Assembly (NCBI RefSeq): GCF_000328565.1
Contig: NC_019966.1
Location: forward strand, 2,914,001 to 2,978,000
Length of the DNA stretch: 64,000 nt
Direction of reading: 5' to 3'
Source of the DNA: Mycobacterium sp. JS623
GTDB taxonomy: Bacteria; Actinomycetota; Actinomycetes; Mycobacteriales; Mycobacteriaceae
Position 1 is the stretch's first letter, and each line of letters opens with the position of its first letter. The notes under the pieces are model-generated. The model did not search any database. It was not told the DNA's origin and saw nothing but the letters and a program-made list of their open reading frames with translations. Below are positions 1 to 9,426 of this stretch, in pieces. The position numbers and the translations under genes were made by a program.

Positions 1-317
1 GCAGGCGCGGCACTGGCATCGACGCGATCGAGTGGGCCACCCGCGGCGCCGAACTCGGGGTGGGGGAGATCCTGCTCAACTCGATGGATTTCGACGGTAC
101 CAAGGCCGGGTTCGACCTGTTGATGCTGCGGGCCGTCCGCGGCGCGGTATCCGTGCCGGTGATCGCCAGCGGCGGCGCGGGCGCGGTGGAACATTTCGCG
201 CCCGCGGTTGTTGCAGGAGCCGACGCCGTGCTGGCCGCCAGCGTGTTCCACTTCGGGGAGCTGACCATCGGCCAGGTCAAGGAGGCGATGGCGGCGGAAG
301 GGATCGTGGTGAGGTGA
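1..317 (+). CDS. hisF: Imidazole glycerol phosphate synthase cyclase subunit HisF (3' part)
   Basis: The gene enters from the left edge; base 3 is the first complete codon and about 104 C-terminal residues remain. HisF closes the imidazole ring of histidine, using ammonia from HisH, to give IGP and AICAR in the cytosol. The visible part is the last (beta/alpha) units of the TIM barrel: [10 protein letters not shown], the strand [11 protein letters not shown] carrying the distal catalytic aspartate, and the phosphate-binding segments VIASGGAG and [12 protein letters not shown]. These are strongly conserved HisF motifs. The TGA stop is read through by the GTG of hisI (GTGA overlap), so the two are translationally coupled. 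Confidence 0.96.
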   Translation, partial: RRGTGIDAIEWATRGAELGVGEILLNSMDFDGTKAGFDLLMLRAVRGAVSVPVIASGGAGAVEHFAPAVVAGADAVLAASVFHFGELTIGQVKEAMAAEGIVVR

Positions 318-658
318 CGTTGGACGCAGGCATCGCGTCGCGGCTGAAACGCGATGCGAACGGGTTGTTCACCGCGGTGGTGCAGGAACACGGCACCGGT
401 CAGGTGCTGATGGTGGCGTGGATGGATGACCTCGCGCTGGCCCGCACCCTGGAGACGCGCAAGGCCACCTACTACTCGCGCTCTCGCCAGCAGCACTGGG
501 TCAAAGGCGAAACGTCGGGGCACACGCAGTACGTGCACTCGGTGCGACTCGACTGCGACGGCGACACCGTGCTGCTCGAGGTCGACCAGGTCGGGGCCGC
601 CTGCCACACCGGCGACCACACGTGCTTCGATGCGGACCAGCTGCTGGCGCCCGAGTGA
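314..658 (+). CDS. hisI: Phosphoribosyl-AMP cyclohydrolase HisI
   Basis: Zinc- and magnesium-dependent hydrolase that opens the adenine ring of phosphoribosyl-AMP, the third step of histidine synthesis. The 114-residue product is a stand-alone HisI, as in mycobacteria, without the HisE domain fused in many other bacteria. Family motifs are present: [29 protein letters not shown] and [16 protein letters not shown], which supplies the Cys/His metal ligands. The GTG at 314 overlaps the hisF stop and gives the usual N-terminus ([19 protein letters not shown]); upstream codons in the same frame are only an extension through hisF. Confidence 0.95.
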   Translation: MTLDAGIASRLKRDANGLFTAVVQEHGTGQVLMVAWMDDLALARTLETRKATYYSRSRQQHWVKGETSGHTQYVHSVRLDCDGDTVLLEVDQVGAACHTGDHTCFDADQLLAPE

Positions 659-761
659 CGACGCGCCGCAGCGAACCTGAGCTCATGTGCCATATTTGCC
701 GGATTCTTCGACCACAAGCTCACGTTCGGCACAGATGTCGTTGGGACAGCACACTGTGACG

Positions 762-1547
762 ATGCCTCGCTTCGCCGACCGCGTCGCCCTCGTCACCGGC
801 GCCAGTTCTGGAATCGGTCGCGCCACCGCGCTTCGGCTGGCGCAGGAGGGTGCCGGTGTCGCGCTCGTCGCGTTGCCCGGCGACGAACTGGCCGCGGCTA
901 CACAGGAATGTCGGGCCACGGGAGCCACAGCCCTCGCCGTGCCCACGGAGGTCGCGGACTCTCGCCAGGTGGCCGCCGCGTTCGATCAGGCCGAAACCCT
1001 CGGTCCCGTCGACGCGGTGTTCAGCAATGCCGGCATCTCGATCGTCGGTCCGGCAGTGTCACTGACCGACGACGACTGGCTGCATCAGCTTCAGATCAAC
1101 CTGTCCGGCAGCTTCTACGTCGTGCGTGAAGCGGCCCGGCGGATGATTGCGCGGGGCGGCGGTGCCATCGTCGTCACGGGCTCAGAACTTGGAATCCTCG
1201 GCCAGACCGGCTATGTCGGCTACACGGCGACGAAGGGCGGCGTGCTGGCGATGACGCGTGCCTTCGCCGCAGAGCTGGCCGTGCACGGTATCCGTGTGAA
1301 CAGCATTTCTCCGGGCACCACCGAAACACCAATGCTTGCAGCCGAATTCGACGCCTCACCCGACCCAGCCCGAGAGCGGGCGGAGAACCAGTCGACAATC
1401 CCGCTGGGCCGATTCGGACAACCGGAAGACATCGCAGCCGCGGTTGCGTTCCTGTTGTCCGATGAGGCCGGCTACATCACGGGAGCCAATCTGGTGGTCG
1501 ACGGCGGCCGCACATCGTGTTTCACCATCGGCACGCTGGGCGGTTAA
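762..1547 (+). CDS. Short-chain dehydrogenase/reductase (SDR) family oxidoreductase
   Basis: Classical SDR of 261 residues if started at ATG 762 (MPRFADRVALVTGASSGIG). It has the Rossmann cofactor motif TGASSGIG near the N-terminus, the NAG motif after strand 4, a YxxxK catalytic pair (YTATK) with an upstream Ser (VVTGSELG), and the C-terminal ISPGTTETPM and GANLVVDGGR segments. It should catalyse NAD(P)(H)-dependent alcohol/ketone interconversion; the substrate cannot be read from sequence. In-frame starts at 687 (GTG) and 735 (ATG) would add tails unlike SDR N-termini. It lies 104 bp after hisI. Its stop overlaps the stop of the convergent ABC gene by 4 bp. Confidence 0.88.
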   Translation: MPRFADRVALVTGASSGIGRATALRLAQEGAGVALVALPGDELAAATQECRATGATALAVPTEVADSRQVAAAFDQAETLGPVDAVFSNAGISIVGPAVSLTDDDWLHQLQINLSGSFYVVREAARRMIARGGGAIVVTGSELGILGQTGYVGYTATKGGVLAMTRAFAAELAVHGIRVNSISPGTTETPMLAAEFDASPDPARERAENQSTIPLGRFGQPEDIAAAVAFLLSDEAGYITGANLVVDGGRTSCFTIGTLGG

Positions 1548-2350
1548 ACGTCGATGCGGGCGGCCTTCGTGCGGGCCACCCACCGGCCCTCGTCGTGGCG
1601 CACCTCGACCGGGTGAGAGAACGCCGCCGAGACGTTCTCGGTTGTCACCGTCTCCCGTGCAGGCCCGGCCGCGACGGTGCGACCTTCGGCGATCAGCAGC
1701 GCATGCGTGGTGGTGGTCGGCAGCTCCTCGAGATGATGCGTGACGAGGATCGAGGCCACTTCGGGATGCGTTTCGTCAAGCGTGTCAATGGTTTCCAGAA
1801 GCTGCTCACGCGCCGCCACGTCGAGACCGGTGGTGGGTTCGTCGAGCAGCAGCAGCTTCGGATCCGAAATCAGTGCCCGCGCAATGAGAGTGCGGCCGCG
1901 CTCACCCTGAGACAAGGTGGGCCAGACATCGTCGGCTCTGCGTGACAGGCCGACGGTGGCGATCATGTCGTCGGCGCGGCGCAGTTCGTCGGCGGTGGGC
2001 GTCCACCGGTTCGGAATGTCGATCGTCGCGGTGATGCCGGTGAGCACCACCTCGCGAACCGTCAACGCGTATTGCAAGCGGTGCCGAGGATTCACGTGGC
2101 CGATCGAATGCCGCAGCCGCGCCAGGTCGACGCGGCCCATCTGCTCGCCGAGGATGCGCACGGTGCCTGAGGTCGGGAACATCACCGCCGCGCAGAAACC
2201 GAGCAGCGTGCTTTTGCCGGCGCCGTTGGGGCCCAGGAGCGCCCAGTGCTCGCCCTCGTGCACCGTTAACGAGATGCCGTCGATGATCTGCTTGCGGTCG
2301 CGGCGAAACGTCACATCCACGAGTTCCAGCACCGGCGTCACGACTCGCAC
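1544..2350 (-). CDS. ABC transporter ATP-binding protein, solitary
   Basis: A 268-residue ATPase with Walker A GPNGAGKST, signature LSQGERGR, Walker B LLLLDEPTTGLD and a switch His in ILVTHHLEEL. No membrane subunit or binding protein is encoded next to it, so it is either an orphan ATPase or works with a permease elsewhere. The overall pattern resembles the ModF/YlmA-type ATPases (COG1119), several of which have non-transport roles. The GTG at 2350 starts 4 nt after the stop of rsbP, so it is the last gene of bcpB-rsbQ-rsbP-ABC. A second GTG at 2341 is an alternative start. Confidence 0.88.
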   Translation of the reverse strand: MRVVTPVLELVDVTFRRDRKQIIDGISLTVHEGEHWALLGPNGAGKSTLLGFCAAVMFPTSGTVRILGEQMGRVDLARLRHSIGHVNPRHRLQYALTVREVVLTGITATIDIPNRWTPTADELRRADDMIATVGLSRRADDVWPTLSQGERGRTLIARALISDPKLLLLDEPTTGLDVAAREQLLETIDTLDETHPEVASILVTHHLEELPTTTTHALLIAEGRTVAAGPARETVTTENVSAAFSHPVEVRHDEGRWVARTKAARIDV

Positions 2351-2354
2351 GCTA

Positions 2355-3503
2355 CTAGGCCCGCAGGGGCACGCCTATCGCCAGAACGGCTGCATCGTCT
2401 TCGACGCCCTCGCCGAGGTTCTCGAGTACCGAACGTAATGCATTCACGATCGTGGCGGCCGACGCGGGAGAATGGGCCGAAGCGAATTCGATCAGTGCAT
2501 CGTCGCCGAGACGCTGACTGGCGACACCTGTGCGTGCCTCCGTAAGACCGTCGGTGTACAGCACCAGCGTGTCGCCGGCGGTGAGACGGATCCGGGTCGA
2601 GGTGAAGTGCGGAGCCGAGGAGATGCCGACGGCTTGACCGCCGACGAGGTCTACGAAACGCGCGGCGCCGTCGGCGGTAAGTAGAACGGCAGGCGGATGC
2701 CCGCCATTCGCAAGGTGCACGTCGAAGCCGTCCTCGCATCGAGTCAGGACTCCGAAAATGACAGTGCAGAACCGCATGGACGGGCTGAGCACTTCCTGAT
2801 GGAACACGGCGTCGAGGTTGTCCAACACCATCACCGGGTCGCCGTCGATGACGGCGGCCGCGCGCAGCGTGTATCGGGTCAACGACGTGAGCGCTGCAGC
2901 ATTGGCTCCTTTGCCGCATACGTCACCGATGAAAAATCCCGATCTGTCGTGCGACAATGCAAACAAGTCATAGAAGTCGCCACCCACCTGGTCGGGCGAG
3001 GCGGCGTGGAAATAGGCGCGCGCCTCCAGGCCTTCGGGCGGCGATAGCGTGGGAGGCAACAGGGAGCGCTGCAAGGTTCGCGCCAACACCTGAGTTCGCG
3101 TTCGCTCGAGTTCGGCTTCGCGTTGCGCTTCGAGTAGTTCGCGCTCGTAGGAGCGACGGTCGCTGGCGTCTTGGCTGACAATCCGCAGAAGTTCGATGTT
3201 TCCGTCAACGTCTGTCTTGACGTTGGCGGTGATGAAGACAGGCAGGCGTGTACCGATCGAGGTCACCAAATCCACCGTGATACCGGAGATTTCGTTTTTC
3301 AGTTGCAGCAACGGTGCGAAGTGCGTTTCGTAGTGGATGCGGCTGCCTGCGGTGAGCAGATCTGTGAAGGGCTTACCGATCAGTGCCGCCGGCGCATAAC
3401 CAAGCCATCGCGACAGCGTCGTATTGACCGCAATTATCCGGCGGTCGGCGTTCGCCGCTATGTATCCGCATGGTGAGTTCTCGTACAGGTCGGCAATGTT
3501 CAC
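2355..3503 (-). CDS. rsbP: RsbP-like PAS-domain PP2C (SpoIIE-type) serine phosphatase
   Basis: A 382-residue protein: PAS domain (about 1-115, starting VNIADLYENSPCGYIAANADRR), a short coiled-coil linker ending TLQRSLLPP, then a SpoIIE/PP2C phosphatase domain. Metal-binding motifs are intact: GGDFYDLF, IGDVCGKGANAA, NGGHPPAVL, YTDGLTEAR and EDDAAVLAI. This is the layout of Bacillus RsbP, which dephosphorylates the anti-anti-sigma factor RsbV under energy stress and needs RsbQ. The gene before it is a clear RsbQ homologue, and the two overlap (GTGA at 3500-3503). The GTG at 3503 is chosen because the upstream extension is low-complexity Arg-rich read-through. The target is probably a mycobacterial RsbV-like (RsfA/RsfB-type) protein encoded elsewhere; that is inference. 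Confidence 0.88.
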   Translation of the reverse strand: MNIADLYENSPCGYIAANADRRIIAVNTTLSRWLGYAPAALIGKPFTDLLTAGSRIHYETHFAPLLQLKNEISGITVDLVTSIGTRLPVFITANVKTDVDGNIELLRIVSQDASDRRSYERELLEAQREAELERTRTQVLARTLQRSLLPPTLSPPEGLEARAYFHAASPDQVGGDFYDLFALSHDRSGFFIGDVCGKGANAAALTSLTRYTLRAAAVIDGDPVMVLDNLDAVFHQEVLSPSMRFCTVIFGVLTRCEDGFDVHLANGGHPPAVLLTADGAARFVDLVGGQAVGISSAPHFTSTRIRLTAGDTLVLYTDGLTEARTGVASQRLGDDALIEFASAHSPASAATIVNALRSVLENLGEGVEDDAAVLAIGVPLRA

Positions 3504-4300
3504 GGGGCACCAGCGAAGGCCATTATGGCTCTGGCGGTGTCTTTCGGGGCGCTTAGGTGTGGGCAGTGGCCTGTGGTGTTCAGCGTCACGAGTTCGCTGC
3601 CTTCGATGTGCCGGTGCACATAGGCCCCGACGTCGCGGGGGGCAATGGCATCGTGTTCGCATTGGATCACCAGCGTCGGCACGGGAACGCGTCGCAGATC
3701 GGCCCGGTTGTCGGAAAGGAACGTCACGCGCGCGAAAACCCGTGCACACTCAGGATCGGTTCGACAGAAGGTGTCAGCCAGCTCGTCCGTGAGCTCGGGT
3801 TGTTCGGGTGCACCCATGATCACCGGCGCCATCGCCCGGGACCAGCCGAGGTAATTGCTGTCCAGCGACTCCAGTAGCTCGTCGATGTCGCTTCGGGAAA
3901 AGCCGCCGCGGTAGTCCTCGTCGTCGATGTAGCACGGGGATGGGGTCAAGAGCACGAGCTTCGCGAACCGACTCGGATCGGTCGCGACCGCAAGCACTCC
4001 CATCATCGCTGCCACCGAGTGCCCGACGAACGTCACGTCGCGCAGCTCGAGCGCTGACAGGAGCTCGAGAATGTCGGCCGCATATCCCTGCAGCGACGCA
4101 TATCGCTCGGCGTCCCAGGCGGATGGCTCGGCCGCGCCACAACCGACATGGTCGAAGAGCACGACCCGGAAATTCGGAACAAGTTCCGGTACGACGAGTC
4201 GCCACAACTGTTGATCGCAGCCGAATCCGTGGGCCAGCATGATCGTCGGTGCACCGTCGGGCCCGACGATGTTGACGTTATTGCGGGTGCGGGCTGTCAT
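3500..4300 (-). CDS. rsbQ: RsbQ-like alpha/beta hydrolase, partner of RsbP
   Basis: A 266-residue alpha/beta hydrolase matching B. subtilis RsbQ along its length, judged by recalled sequence: GFGCDQQLW, LFDHVGCG, nucleophile elbow VGHSVAAMM (Ser95), the distinctive PSPCYIDDEDYRGGF and NYLGW segments, HDAIAP (Asp217) and GHCPHLS (His245). Ser/Asp/His positions correspond to the RsbQ triad. In Bacillus, RsbQ supplies or processes an unknown small hydrophobic ligand that activates RsbP through its PAS domain. The ATG at 4300 shares one base with the bcpB stop (TAATG), and the stop overlaps the rsbP start, so the genes are tightly coupled. Confidence 0.9.
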   Translation of the reverse strand: MTARTRNNVNIVGPDGAPTIMLAHGFGCDQQLWRLVVPELVPNFRVVLFDHVGCGAAEPSAWDAERYASLQGYAADILELLSALELRDVTFVGHSVAAMMGVLAVATDPSRFAKLVLLTPSPCYIDDEDYRGGFSRSDIDELLESLDSNYLGWSRAMAPVIMGAPEQPELTDELADTFCRTDPECARVFARVTFLSDNRADLRRVPVPTLVIQCEHDAIAPRDVGAYVHRHIEGSELVTLNTTGHCPHLSAPKDTARAIMAFAGAP

Positions 4301-4773
4301 TACGCCGATTGCCGCTGCCTCAACACCTCCAGCGCCTTGTCGGCGTGGGTATCCATACTGATCTCGCTGGCGATCACGTCGAGCACGGTGCGGTCGGTGT
4401 CGATCACGAAGGTGGTCCGCTTGACGGGCATGAACTTGCCGAGAAGGCCACGCTTGACGCCGAACTGCGTGGCGACGGTCCCTTCGATGTCCGACAACAG
4501 CGGATAGTCGAACTTCTCCTTGTCGGCGAACTTGGCCTGCTTCTCGATCGCGTCGGCACTGATGCCGACGCGGCTGGCGCCGAGGGCCGCGAACTCCGAA
4601 GCCAGGTCGCGGAAGTGACAGGCTTCTTTGGTGCAGCCCGGTGTCATCGCCGCGGGGTAGAAGAACAGCACGATGGGGCCGCCCGCGAGCAGCTCGGTGA
4701 GGCTTCGCACAGTGCCCGTTTGGTCCGGCAGTTCGAACTCGCCTACCTGGTCGCCCTGCTTGATGGCTGTCAT
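4300..4773 (-). CDS. bcpB: Thiol-dependent peroxiredoxin, BCP/PrxQ family
   Basis: A 157-residue peroxiredoxin that reduces hydrogen and organic peroxides at the expense of thioredoxin. The peroxidatic Cys47 sits in FYPAAMTPGCTKEAC, with Cys52 in the PrxQ resolving position five residues on. The C-terminal fold segments (GLLGKFMPVKRTTFVIDTD) are typical. It is the first gene of a four-gene minus-strand unit and lies just upstream of the divergent trp operon, the place occupied by bcpB (Rv1608c) in M. tuberculosis. There is no clear ribosome site; a TAGCGT hexamer 8 nt upstream suggests a leaderless message. Confidence 0.94.
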   Translation of the reverse strand: MTAIKQGDQVGEFELPDQTGTVRSLTELLAGGPIVLFFYPAAMTPGCTKEACHFRDLASEFAALGASRVGISADAIEKQAKFADKEKFDYPLLSDIEGTVATQFGVKRGLLGKFMPVKRTTFVIDTDRTVLDVIASEISMDTHADKALEVLRQRQSA

Positions 4774-4781
4774 GGCGGTTC

Positions 4782-4787
4782 ACGCTA
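4782..4787 (-). promoter_or_regulatory. -10 element for bcpB-rsbQ-rsbP-ABC (leaderless)
   Basis: On the minus strand TAGCGT fits the TANNNT mycobacterial -10 and ends 8 nt before the bcpB ATG. With no Shine-Dalgarno sequence in between, transcription probably starts at or next to the A of the start codon. Confidence 0.5.
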
Positions 4788-4867
4788 CGCCCAGCGGCGG
4801 CCCGGGCAAACAGGGCTGCATCGAAAACCATTGGCGCGGTGCTTTGTTGTCGTGTCACTCTCGCGCA

Positions 4868-5068
4868 ATGGTCAACCTCGAGGCCTTCCTGTCCGACGGC
4901 TTCGTGGGTCGCATTGTCGACGAGGCCAGCGCCCACCGGCCTGTCGTGCACGCCACCGACCAGCACTGCGGGCGTACCCCCCGCTTGATGGCGCAGGCGC
5001 CGGTCATGCTGACCACCCCGTTCACGCCCACCTCGTCCCAGCCGCTCGCGTGCGTGTTCGCCGCCTGA
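4868..5068 (+). other. Possible small gene in the bcpB-trpE gap (4774-5106)
   Basis: The 333-bp gap between divergent bcpB and trpE holds no recognised gene. One small plus-strand frame (ATG 4868, 66 residues, starting MVNLEAFLSDGFVGRI) has C or G at nearly every third position, like real genes here. An opposite-strand frame (4855-5112) has more A/T-ending codons and looks worse. Neither resembles a protein I know, and there is no Trp-rich leader peptide that would suggest trp attenuation. A good ribosome site (GGGAGG, 5093-5098) near the end of the gap belongs to trpE. Confidence 0.25.
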
Positions 5069-5106
5069 ATTGTGGTCGGCACAGGCTGGTCTGGGAGGAT
5101 TGACCC

Positions 5107-6666
5107 GTGCAAACGACCGCCAACCTTGCCGTCGGCTCTTCGCGCGAGCGCTCATCGCAGCTGATCACAACCTCGCGCGAGGACTTCCGGGCGCTGGCCG
5201 CCGAGCACCGCGTGGTGCCGGTGACCCGCAAGGTGCTCGCCGACAGTGAGACCCCGCTGTCGGCGTACCGCAAGCTGGCCGCCAACCGGCCCGGGACGTT
5301 CTTGCTGGAATCGGCCGAGACCGGCCGTTCGTGGTCGCGATGGTCGTTCATCGGCGCCGGTGCGCCGTCGGCGTTGACGGTGCGCGACGGCGAGGCGGTG
5401 TGGTTGGGCACGACGCCGAACGACGCGCCGCGCGGCGGCGACCCGCTGCAGGCCGTGCGCGCCACGCTCGAGCTGCTGAAGACCGAACCCGTGCCGGGCC
5501 TGCCCCCGCTGTCCAGCGGCCTTGTCGGCTTCTTCGCGTACGACATGGTCCGGCGGCTGGAGCGGCTGCCTTCGCTGGCCGTCGACGACCTCGGGCTGCC
5601 GGACATGCTGCTGCTCCTGGCGACCGACGTAGCGGCCGTCGACCACCATGAGGGCACCATCACGCTGATCGCCAACGCCGTGAACTGGAATGGCACCGAG
5701 GAGCGCGTGGACTGGGCGTACGACGACGCGGTGAAGCGCATTGATGTGATGACGGCTGCGCTGTCCGAGCACCTGCCCTCGACTGTCGCTACCTTCAGCC
5801 GCCCGGAGCCGCTGCATCGCTCGCAGCGCACGGTCGAGGAGTACACGAGCATCGTCGAGAAGCTCGTCGGCGACATCGAGGCAGGCGAGGCGTTCCAGGT
5901 GGTGCCCTCGCAACGGTTCGAGATGGACACCGACGCCGACCCGCTGGACGTCTACCGGATGCTGCGGGTGACCAACCCCAGCCCGTACATGTACCTGCTG
6001 AACGTGCCCAATCATGTTGGTGGACTGGACTTCTCGATTGTCGGCTCCAGCCCCGAAGCGCTGGTGACCGTCAAGGACGGCCGGGCGTCGACGCATCCGA
6101 TCGCGGGTACGCGCTGGCGTGGCGCGACCGAGGAAGAGGATGTGCTGCTCGAAAAGGAACTGCTGCACGACGAGAAGGAGCGCGCCGAGCATCTGATGCT
6201 TGTCGACCTTGGCCGCAACGATCTGGGTCGGGTCTGCCGGCCCGGCACGGTGCGCGTCGAGGACTACAGCCACATCGAGCGCTACAGCCACGTCATGCAC
6301 ATCGTGTCGACGGTGCACGGCGAGCTCGCAGCCGACAAGACGGCGTTGGACGCGGTGACGGCCTGCTTCCCGGCGGGCACGCTGTCGGGAGCGCCGAAGG
6401 TGCGGGCGATGGAGCTGATCGAGGAGGTCGAGATGACCCGCCGCGGCCTGTACGGCGGCGTGCTCGGCTATCTGGACTTCGCGGGCAACGCCGACTTCGC
6501 GATCGCCATTCGCACGGCCCTGATACGGGGTGGCACGGCGTATGTGCAGGCAGGCGGGGGAGTCGTGGCCGACTCCAACGGCCCGTATGAGTACACCGAG
6601 GCGGCGAACAAGGCCAAGGCGGTGCTGAACGCGATTGCCGCGGCTGAAACGCTGACCGAGCCGTGA
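5107..6666 (+). CDS. trpE: Anthranilate synthase component I
   Basis: A 519-residue TrpE that makes anthranilate from chorismate with ammonia from a glutamine amidotransferase subunit (TrpG, not in this window). The N-terminal tryptophan-feedback region has the LLESAETG and WSRWSFIG motifs. The catalytic C-terminal domain shows [43 protein letters not shown] and the Mg/chorismate region GGVLGYLDF...IAIRT. The GTG at 5107 is preceded by GGGAGG with 8-nt spacing. It is the first gene of trpE-orf-trpC-trpB-trpA-lgt; the stop overlaps the next GTG (GTGA). Confidence 0.97.
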   Translation: MQTTANLAVGSSRERSSQLITTSREDFRALAAEHRVVPVTRKVLADSETPLSAYRKLAANRPGTFLLESAETGRSWSRWSFIGAGAPSALTVRDGEAVWLGTTPNDAPRGGDPLQAVRATLELLKTEPVPGLPPLSSGLVGFFAYDMVRRLERLPSLAVDDLGLPDMLLLLATDVAAVDHHEGTITLIANAVNWNGTEERVDWAYDDAVKRIDVMTAALSEHLPSTVATFSRPEPLHRSQRTVEEYTSIVEKLVGDIEAGEAFQVVPSQRFEMDTDADPLDVYRMLRVTNPSPYMYLLNVPNHVGGLDFSIVGSSPEALVTVKDGRASTHPIAGTRWRGATEEEDVLLEKELLHDEKERAEHLMLVDLGRNDLGRVCRPGTVRVEDYSHIERYSHVMHIVSTVHGELAADKTALDAVTACFPAGTLSGAPKVRAMELIEEVEMTRRGLYGGVLGYLDFAGNADFAIAIRTALIRGGTAYVQAGGGVVADSNGPYEYTEAANKAKAVLNAIAAAETLTEP

Positions 6667-7241
6667 TCCGGCTGGCCCAACTGCTGCTCCTGGTGTCCGC
6701 TGCGGCGCTGTGGGGGGCGTCGCGGATGGTGTGGGTCGAGGTGCAGTCGTTCGACGGGCTCGGCCAACCCAAGACCACCGCCTTGACCGGCTCATCGTGG
6801 TCGACGGCGCTGGTGCCACTCGCGGTGCTGCTGCTGGCGGCCGCGGTGGCGGCGCTGGCGGTGCGGGGCTGGCCGCTGCGGCTGTTCGCGGTGCTCGTCG
6901 CCGCAGCCAGCGCACTGATGGCGTACTTGGCCATCAGCCTGTGGGTGATCCGCGATGTCGCGCCGCGCGCCGCGCATCTTGCCGACGTGCCGATTACGAA
7001 TCTGGTGAGTACGCAGCGCCACTACGCCGGGGCGATCGTCACGTTGGTGGCCGCGGTTGTCACGCTGTTGGGCGCGGTGTTGCTCGTGCGTTCGGCGGCC
7101 AGAGCCAAGCCCGAGGCGGCCCGTTACGAACGTCGCAGCGCGGCGTCGGCGCAGGAGGCCGCTGCGCCGTCCGAGCGGGCCATCTGGGACGCCCTCGACG
7201 AGGGTCGAGACCCAACCGATCCGGACAACAAGGGTCGGTGA
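6663..7241 (+). CDS. Trp biosynthesis-associated membrane protein (TIGR02234 type)
   Basis: A 192-residue integral membrane protein with about four hydrophobic helices: residues 3-20, roughly 48-65, 72-92 and 119-140. A cytosolic tail rich in Ala, Glu and Arg ends [22 protein letters not shown]. It occupies the place of Rv1610, between trpE and trpC, and matches the actinobacterial trp-operon-associated family of unknown function. The GTG start overlaps the trpE stop by 4 bp, so its expression is tied to tryptophan synthesis. No catalytic motif is visible; transport or membrane tethering of the pathway are only possibilities. Confidence 0.88.
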   Translation: MIRLAQLLLLVSAAALWGASRMVWVEVQSFDGLGQPKTTALTGSSWSTALVPLAVLLLAAAVAALAVRGWPLRLFAVLVAAASALMAYLAISLWVIRDVAPRAAHLADVPITNLVSTQRHYAGAIVTLVAAVVTLLGAVLLVRSAARAKPEAARYERRSAASAQEAAAPSERAIWDALDEGRDPTDPDNKGR

Positions 7242-7312
7242 TCGATCGTGCTGTGGTGGCGGCTACCCTTCGTTGAAGATCAAGCGAGCTCTATGGAAGG
7301 ACTGCGGCGGGT

Positions 7313-8131
7313 ATGAGTTCGGCGACTGTGCTCGACTCCATCATCGAGGGAGTTCGCGCCGACGTAGCCGCCCGTGAGGCTGTTGTTCCCCTCACCGAGA
7401 TCAAGCAGATGGCCAAGGACGCACCGCCGCCGCTGGATGTGTTGGCCGCGCTGCGTGAACCGGGCATCGGCGTGATCGCGGAAGTGAAGCGGGCCAGCCC
7501 GTCACGCGGGGAATTGGCGACGATCTCCGATCCCGCCAAGCTGGCCAGTGCCTACCAGGACGGAGGCGCGCGCGTCATCAGTGTGTTGACCGAACAGCGC
7601 CGGTTCAACGGCTCGCTCGACGACCTCGACGCGGTGCGTGCAGCGGTGTCAATCCCGGTGTTGCGCAAGGACTTTATCGTCAGGCCGTACCAGATCCACG
7701 AAGCGCGCGCGCACGGTGCGGACATGCTGCTGTTGATCGTCGCGGCGCTGGAGCAGTCGGTGCTCGAACCCATGCTTGACCGCACCGAGTCGCTCGGAAT
7801 GACGGCGCTCGTCGAGGTTCATACCGAGGAAGAGGCGGATCGCGCGCTGCAGGCGGGCGCGAAGGTGATCGGTGTCAACGCCCGCGACCTCAAGACGCTT
7901 GACGTCGACCGTGATTGCTTCGCCAGGATTGCGCCGGGGCTGCCGAGCAACGTCATTCGGATCGCGGAGTCCGGGATTCGCGGCACCGCCGATCTGCTCG
8001 CCTACGCCGGAGCGGGGGCCGATGCGGTGCTCGTCGGCGAGGGGCTGGTCACCAGTGGCGATCCCCGTAGCGCCGTTGCCGATTTGGTCACCGCAGGCAC
8101 GCATCCGTCGTGCCCCAAACCCGCGCGCTGA
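7313..8131 (+). CDS. trpC: Indole-3-glycerol phosphate synthase
   Basis: A 272-residue TIM-barrel enzyme that converts CdRP to indole-3-glycerol phosphate with loss of water and CO2. Family motifs occur in order: the N-terminal helix ([17 protein letters not shown]), [13 protein letters not shown] with the catalytic Glu/Lys, [52 protein letters not shown] and [10 protein letters not shown]. TrpF is not fused to it. The ATG follows the membrane gene by 71 bp; that gap contains a TACCCT hexamer (7264-7269) that could serve as an internal promoter. trpB starts 35 bp downstream. Confidence 0.97.
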   Translation: MSSATVLDSIIEGVRADVAAREAVVPLTEIKQMAKDAPPPLDVLAALREPGIGVIAEVKRASPSRGELATISDPAKLASAYQDGGARVISVLTEQRRFNGSLDDLDAVRAAVSIPVLRKDFIVRPYQIHEARAHGADMLLLIVAALEQSVLEPMLDRTESLGMTALVEVHTEEEADRALQAGAKVIGVNARDLKTLDVDRDCFARIAPGLPSNVIRIAESGIRGTADLLAYAGAGADAVLVGEGLVTSGDPRSAVADLVTAGTHPSCPKPAR

Positions 8132-8166
8132 CTGGCGATGAGCCGCTTGGGCGAAGAGCATCACTG

Positions 8167-9426
8167 ATGTCGGATCTCTCCAATCCAAATCTGCCGCGTT
8201 CCAGCGCGGCCGTCGCCGAACCGACCGTTCACGATCCCGATGCGCGTGGACATTTCGGCGTCTACGGCGGGCGGTTCGTTCCCGAAGCGCTGATGGCGGT
8301 GATCGAAGAGGTCACCGCGGCATACGAAAAGGCCCGCGGCGACCAGGCTTTCCTGGATGAGTTGGACCGACTGCAGCGGCACTACAGCGGCAGGCCCTCG
8401 CCGCTCTACGAAGCTTCCCGGTTGAGCGAGGTGGCTGGCGGGGCGCGGATATTCCTGAAGCGAGAAGACCTCAACCACACCGGATCTCACAAGATCAACA
8501 ACGTGCTGGGACAGGCACTGCTGGCGCGCCAGATGGGCAAGACCCGCGTGATCGCCGAAACCGGTGCAGGACAGCACGGAGTGGCGACCGCGACGGCGTG
8601 CGCCCTGTTGGGCATCGAGTGCGTGATCTACATGGGTGCCGTCGACACCGCGCGCCAGGCGCTGAACGTGGCACGGATGCGGCTGTTGGGTGCAACGGTC
8701 GTTTCGGTCGAAAGCGGCTCGAAGACGTTGAAGGACGCGATCAATGAGGCGTTCCGCGATTGGGTCACCAACGCGGACAACACCTATTACTGCTTCGGCA
8801 CTGCCGCGGGCCCGCATCCCTTCCCGACCATGGTGCGCGACTTCCAGCGGGTGATCGGGTTGGAAGCGCGGGTCCAGATCGTCGAGCAGGCGGGCCGCTT
8901 GCCCGACGCGGTGACGGCGTGTGTGGGCGGTGGGTCGAATGCGATCGGAATCTTCCATGCGTTCATCGATGATCCGGGCGTGCGACTGGTCGGCTATGAG
9001 GCGGCGGGCGACGGTGTCGAGACCGGTCGGCACGCCGCGACGTTCACCGGTGGCTCGCCTGGGGCGTTTCAGGGTTCGTTCTCATATCTGCTGCAGGATG
9101 AGGACGGTCAGACCATCGAATCACATTCGATTTCAGCGGGTTTGGACTATCCAGGCGTCGGCCCAGAGCATGCCTTCCTGAAGGACACCGGCCGCGCCGA
9201 GTACCGGCCGATCACCGACACCGAGGCGATGGACGCGTTCTCGGTGCTATGCAAGACCGAGGGCATCATTCCGGCGATCGAGTCCGCGCATGCGGTGGCG
9301 GGCGCGTTGAAACTCGGTGTCGAGTTGGGCCGTGGGTCGATCATTCTGGTGAACATGTCGGGGCGCGGCGACAAAGACGTCGAAACGGCCGCCAAGTGGT
9401 TCGGGTTGTTGGACGGGGCGTCATGA
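8167..9426 (+). CDS. trpB: Tryptophan synthase beta subunit
   Basis: A 419-residue PLP enzyme that condenses indole, channelled from TrpA, with serine. The PLP lysine lies in [14 protein letters not shown], followed by [12 protein letters not shown], the phosphate-binding glycine loop [10 protein letters not shown], and the late segments [12 protein letters not shown] and [10 protein letters not shown]. The ATG at 8167 gives [20 protein letters not shown], which parallels the M. tuberculosis TrpB N-terminus as I recall it. The GTG at 8110, inside trpC, would add an unlikely tail. The stop overlaps trpA (ATGA), the usual coupling for the two tetramer subunits. Confidence 0.97.
   Translation: MSDLSNPNLPRSSAAVAEPTVHDPDARGHFGVYGGRFVPEALMAVIEEVTAAYEKARGDQAFLDELDRLQRHYSGRPSPLYEASRLSEVAGGARIFLKREDLNHTGSHKINNVLGQALLARQMGKTRVIAETGAGQHGVATATACALLGIECVIYMGAVDTARQALNVARMRLLGATVVSVESGSKTLKDAINEAFRDWVTNADNTYYCFGTAAGPHPFPTMVRDFQRVIGLEARVQIVEQAGRLPDAVTACVGGGSNAIGIFHAFIDDPGVRLVGYEAAGDGVETGRHAATFTGGSPGAFQGSFSYLLQDEDGQTIESHSISAGLDYPGVGPEHAFLKDTGRAEYRPITDTEAMDAFSVLCKTEGIIPAIESAHAVAGALKLGVELGRGSIILVNMSGRGDKDVETAAKWFGLLDGAS

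Noticed and set aside
4774..5106. Tryptophan attenuator upstream of trpE
   Set aside because: I looked for a short Trp-rich leader peptide and paired hairpins and found none; only single TGG triplets without a small frame.
3504..5155. Long N-terminal extensions of the hydrolase and phosphatase frames
   Set aside because: The frames stay open upstream of the chosen starts, but the extra parts are Arg/Pro-rich read-through of bcpB or rsbQ in another frame. The chosen starts match family N-termini and gene overlaps.
5152..6915. Antisense open frame of 587 codons opposite trpE
   Set aside because: It is a shadow of trpE; Arg/Ala/Pro-rich translation without domain signatures.
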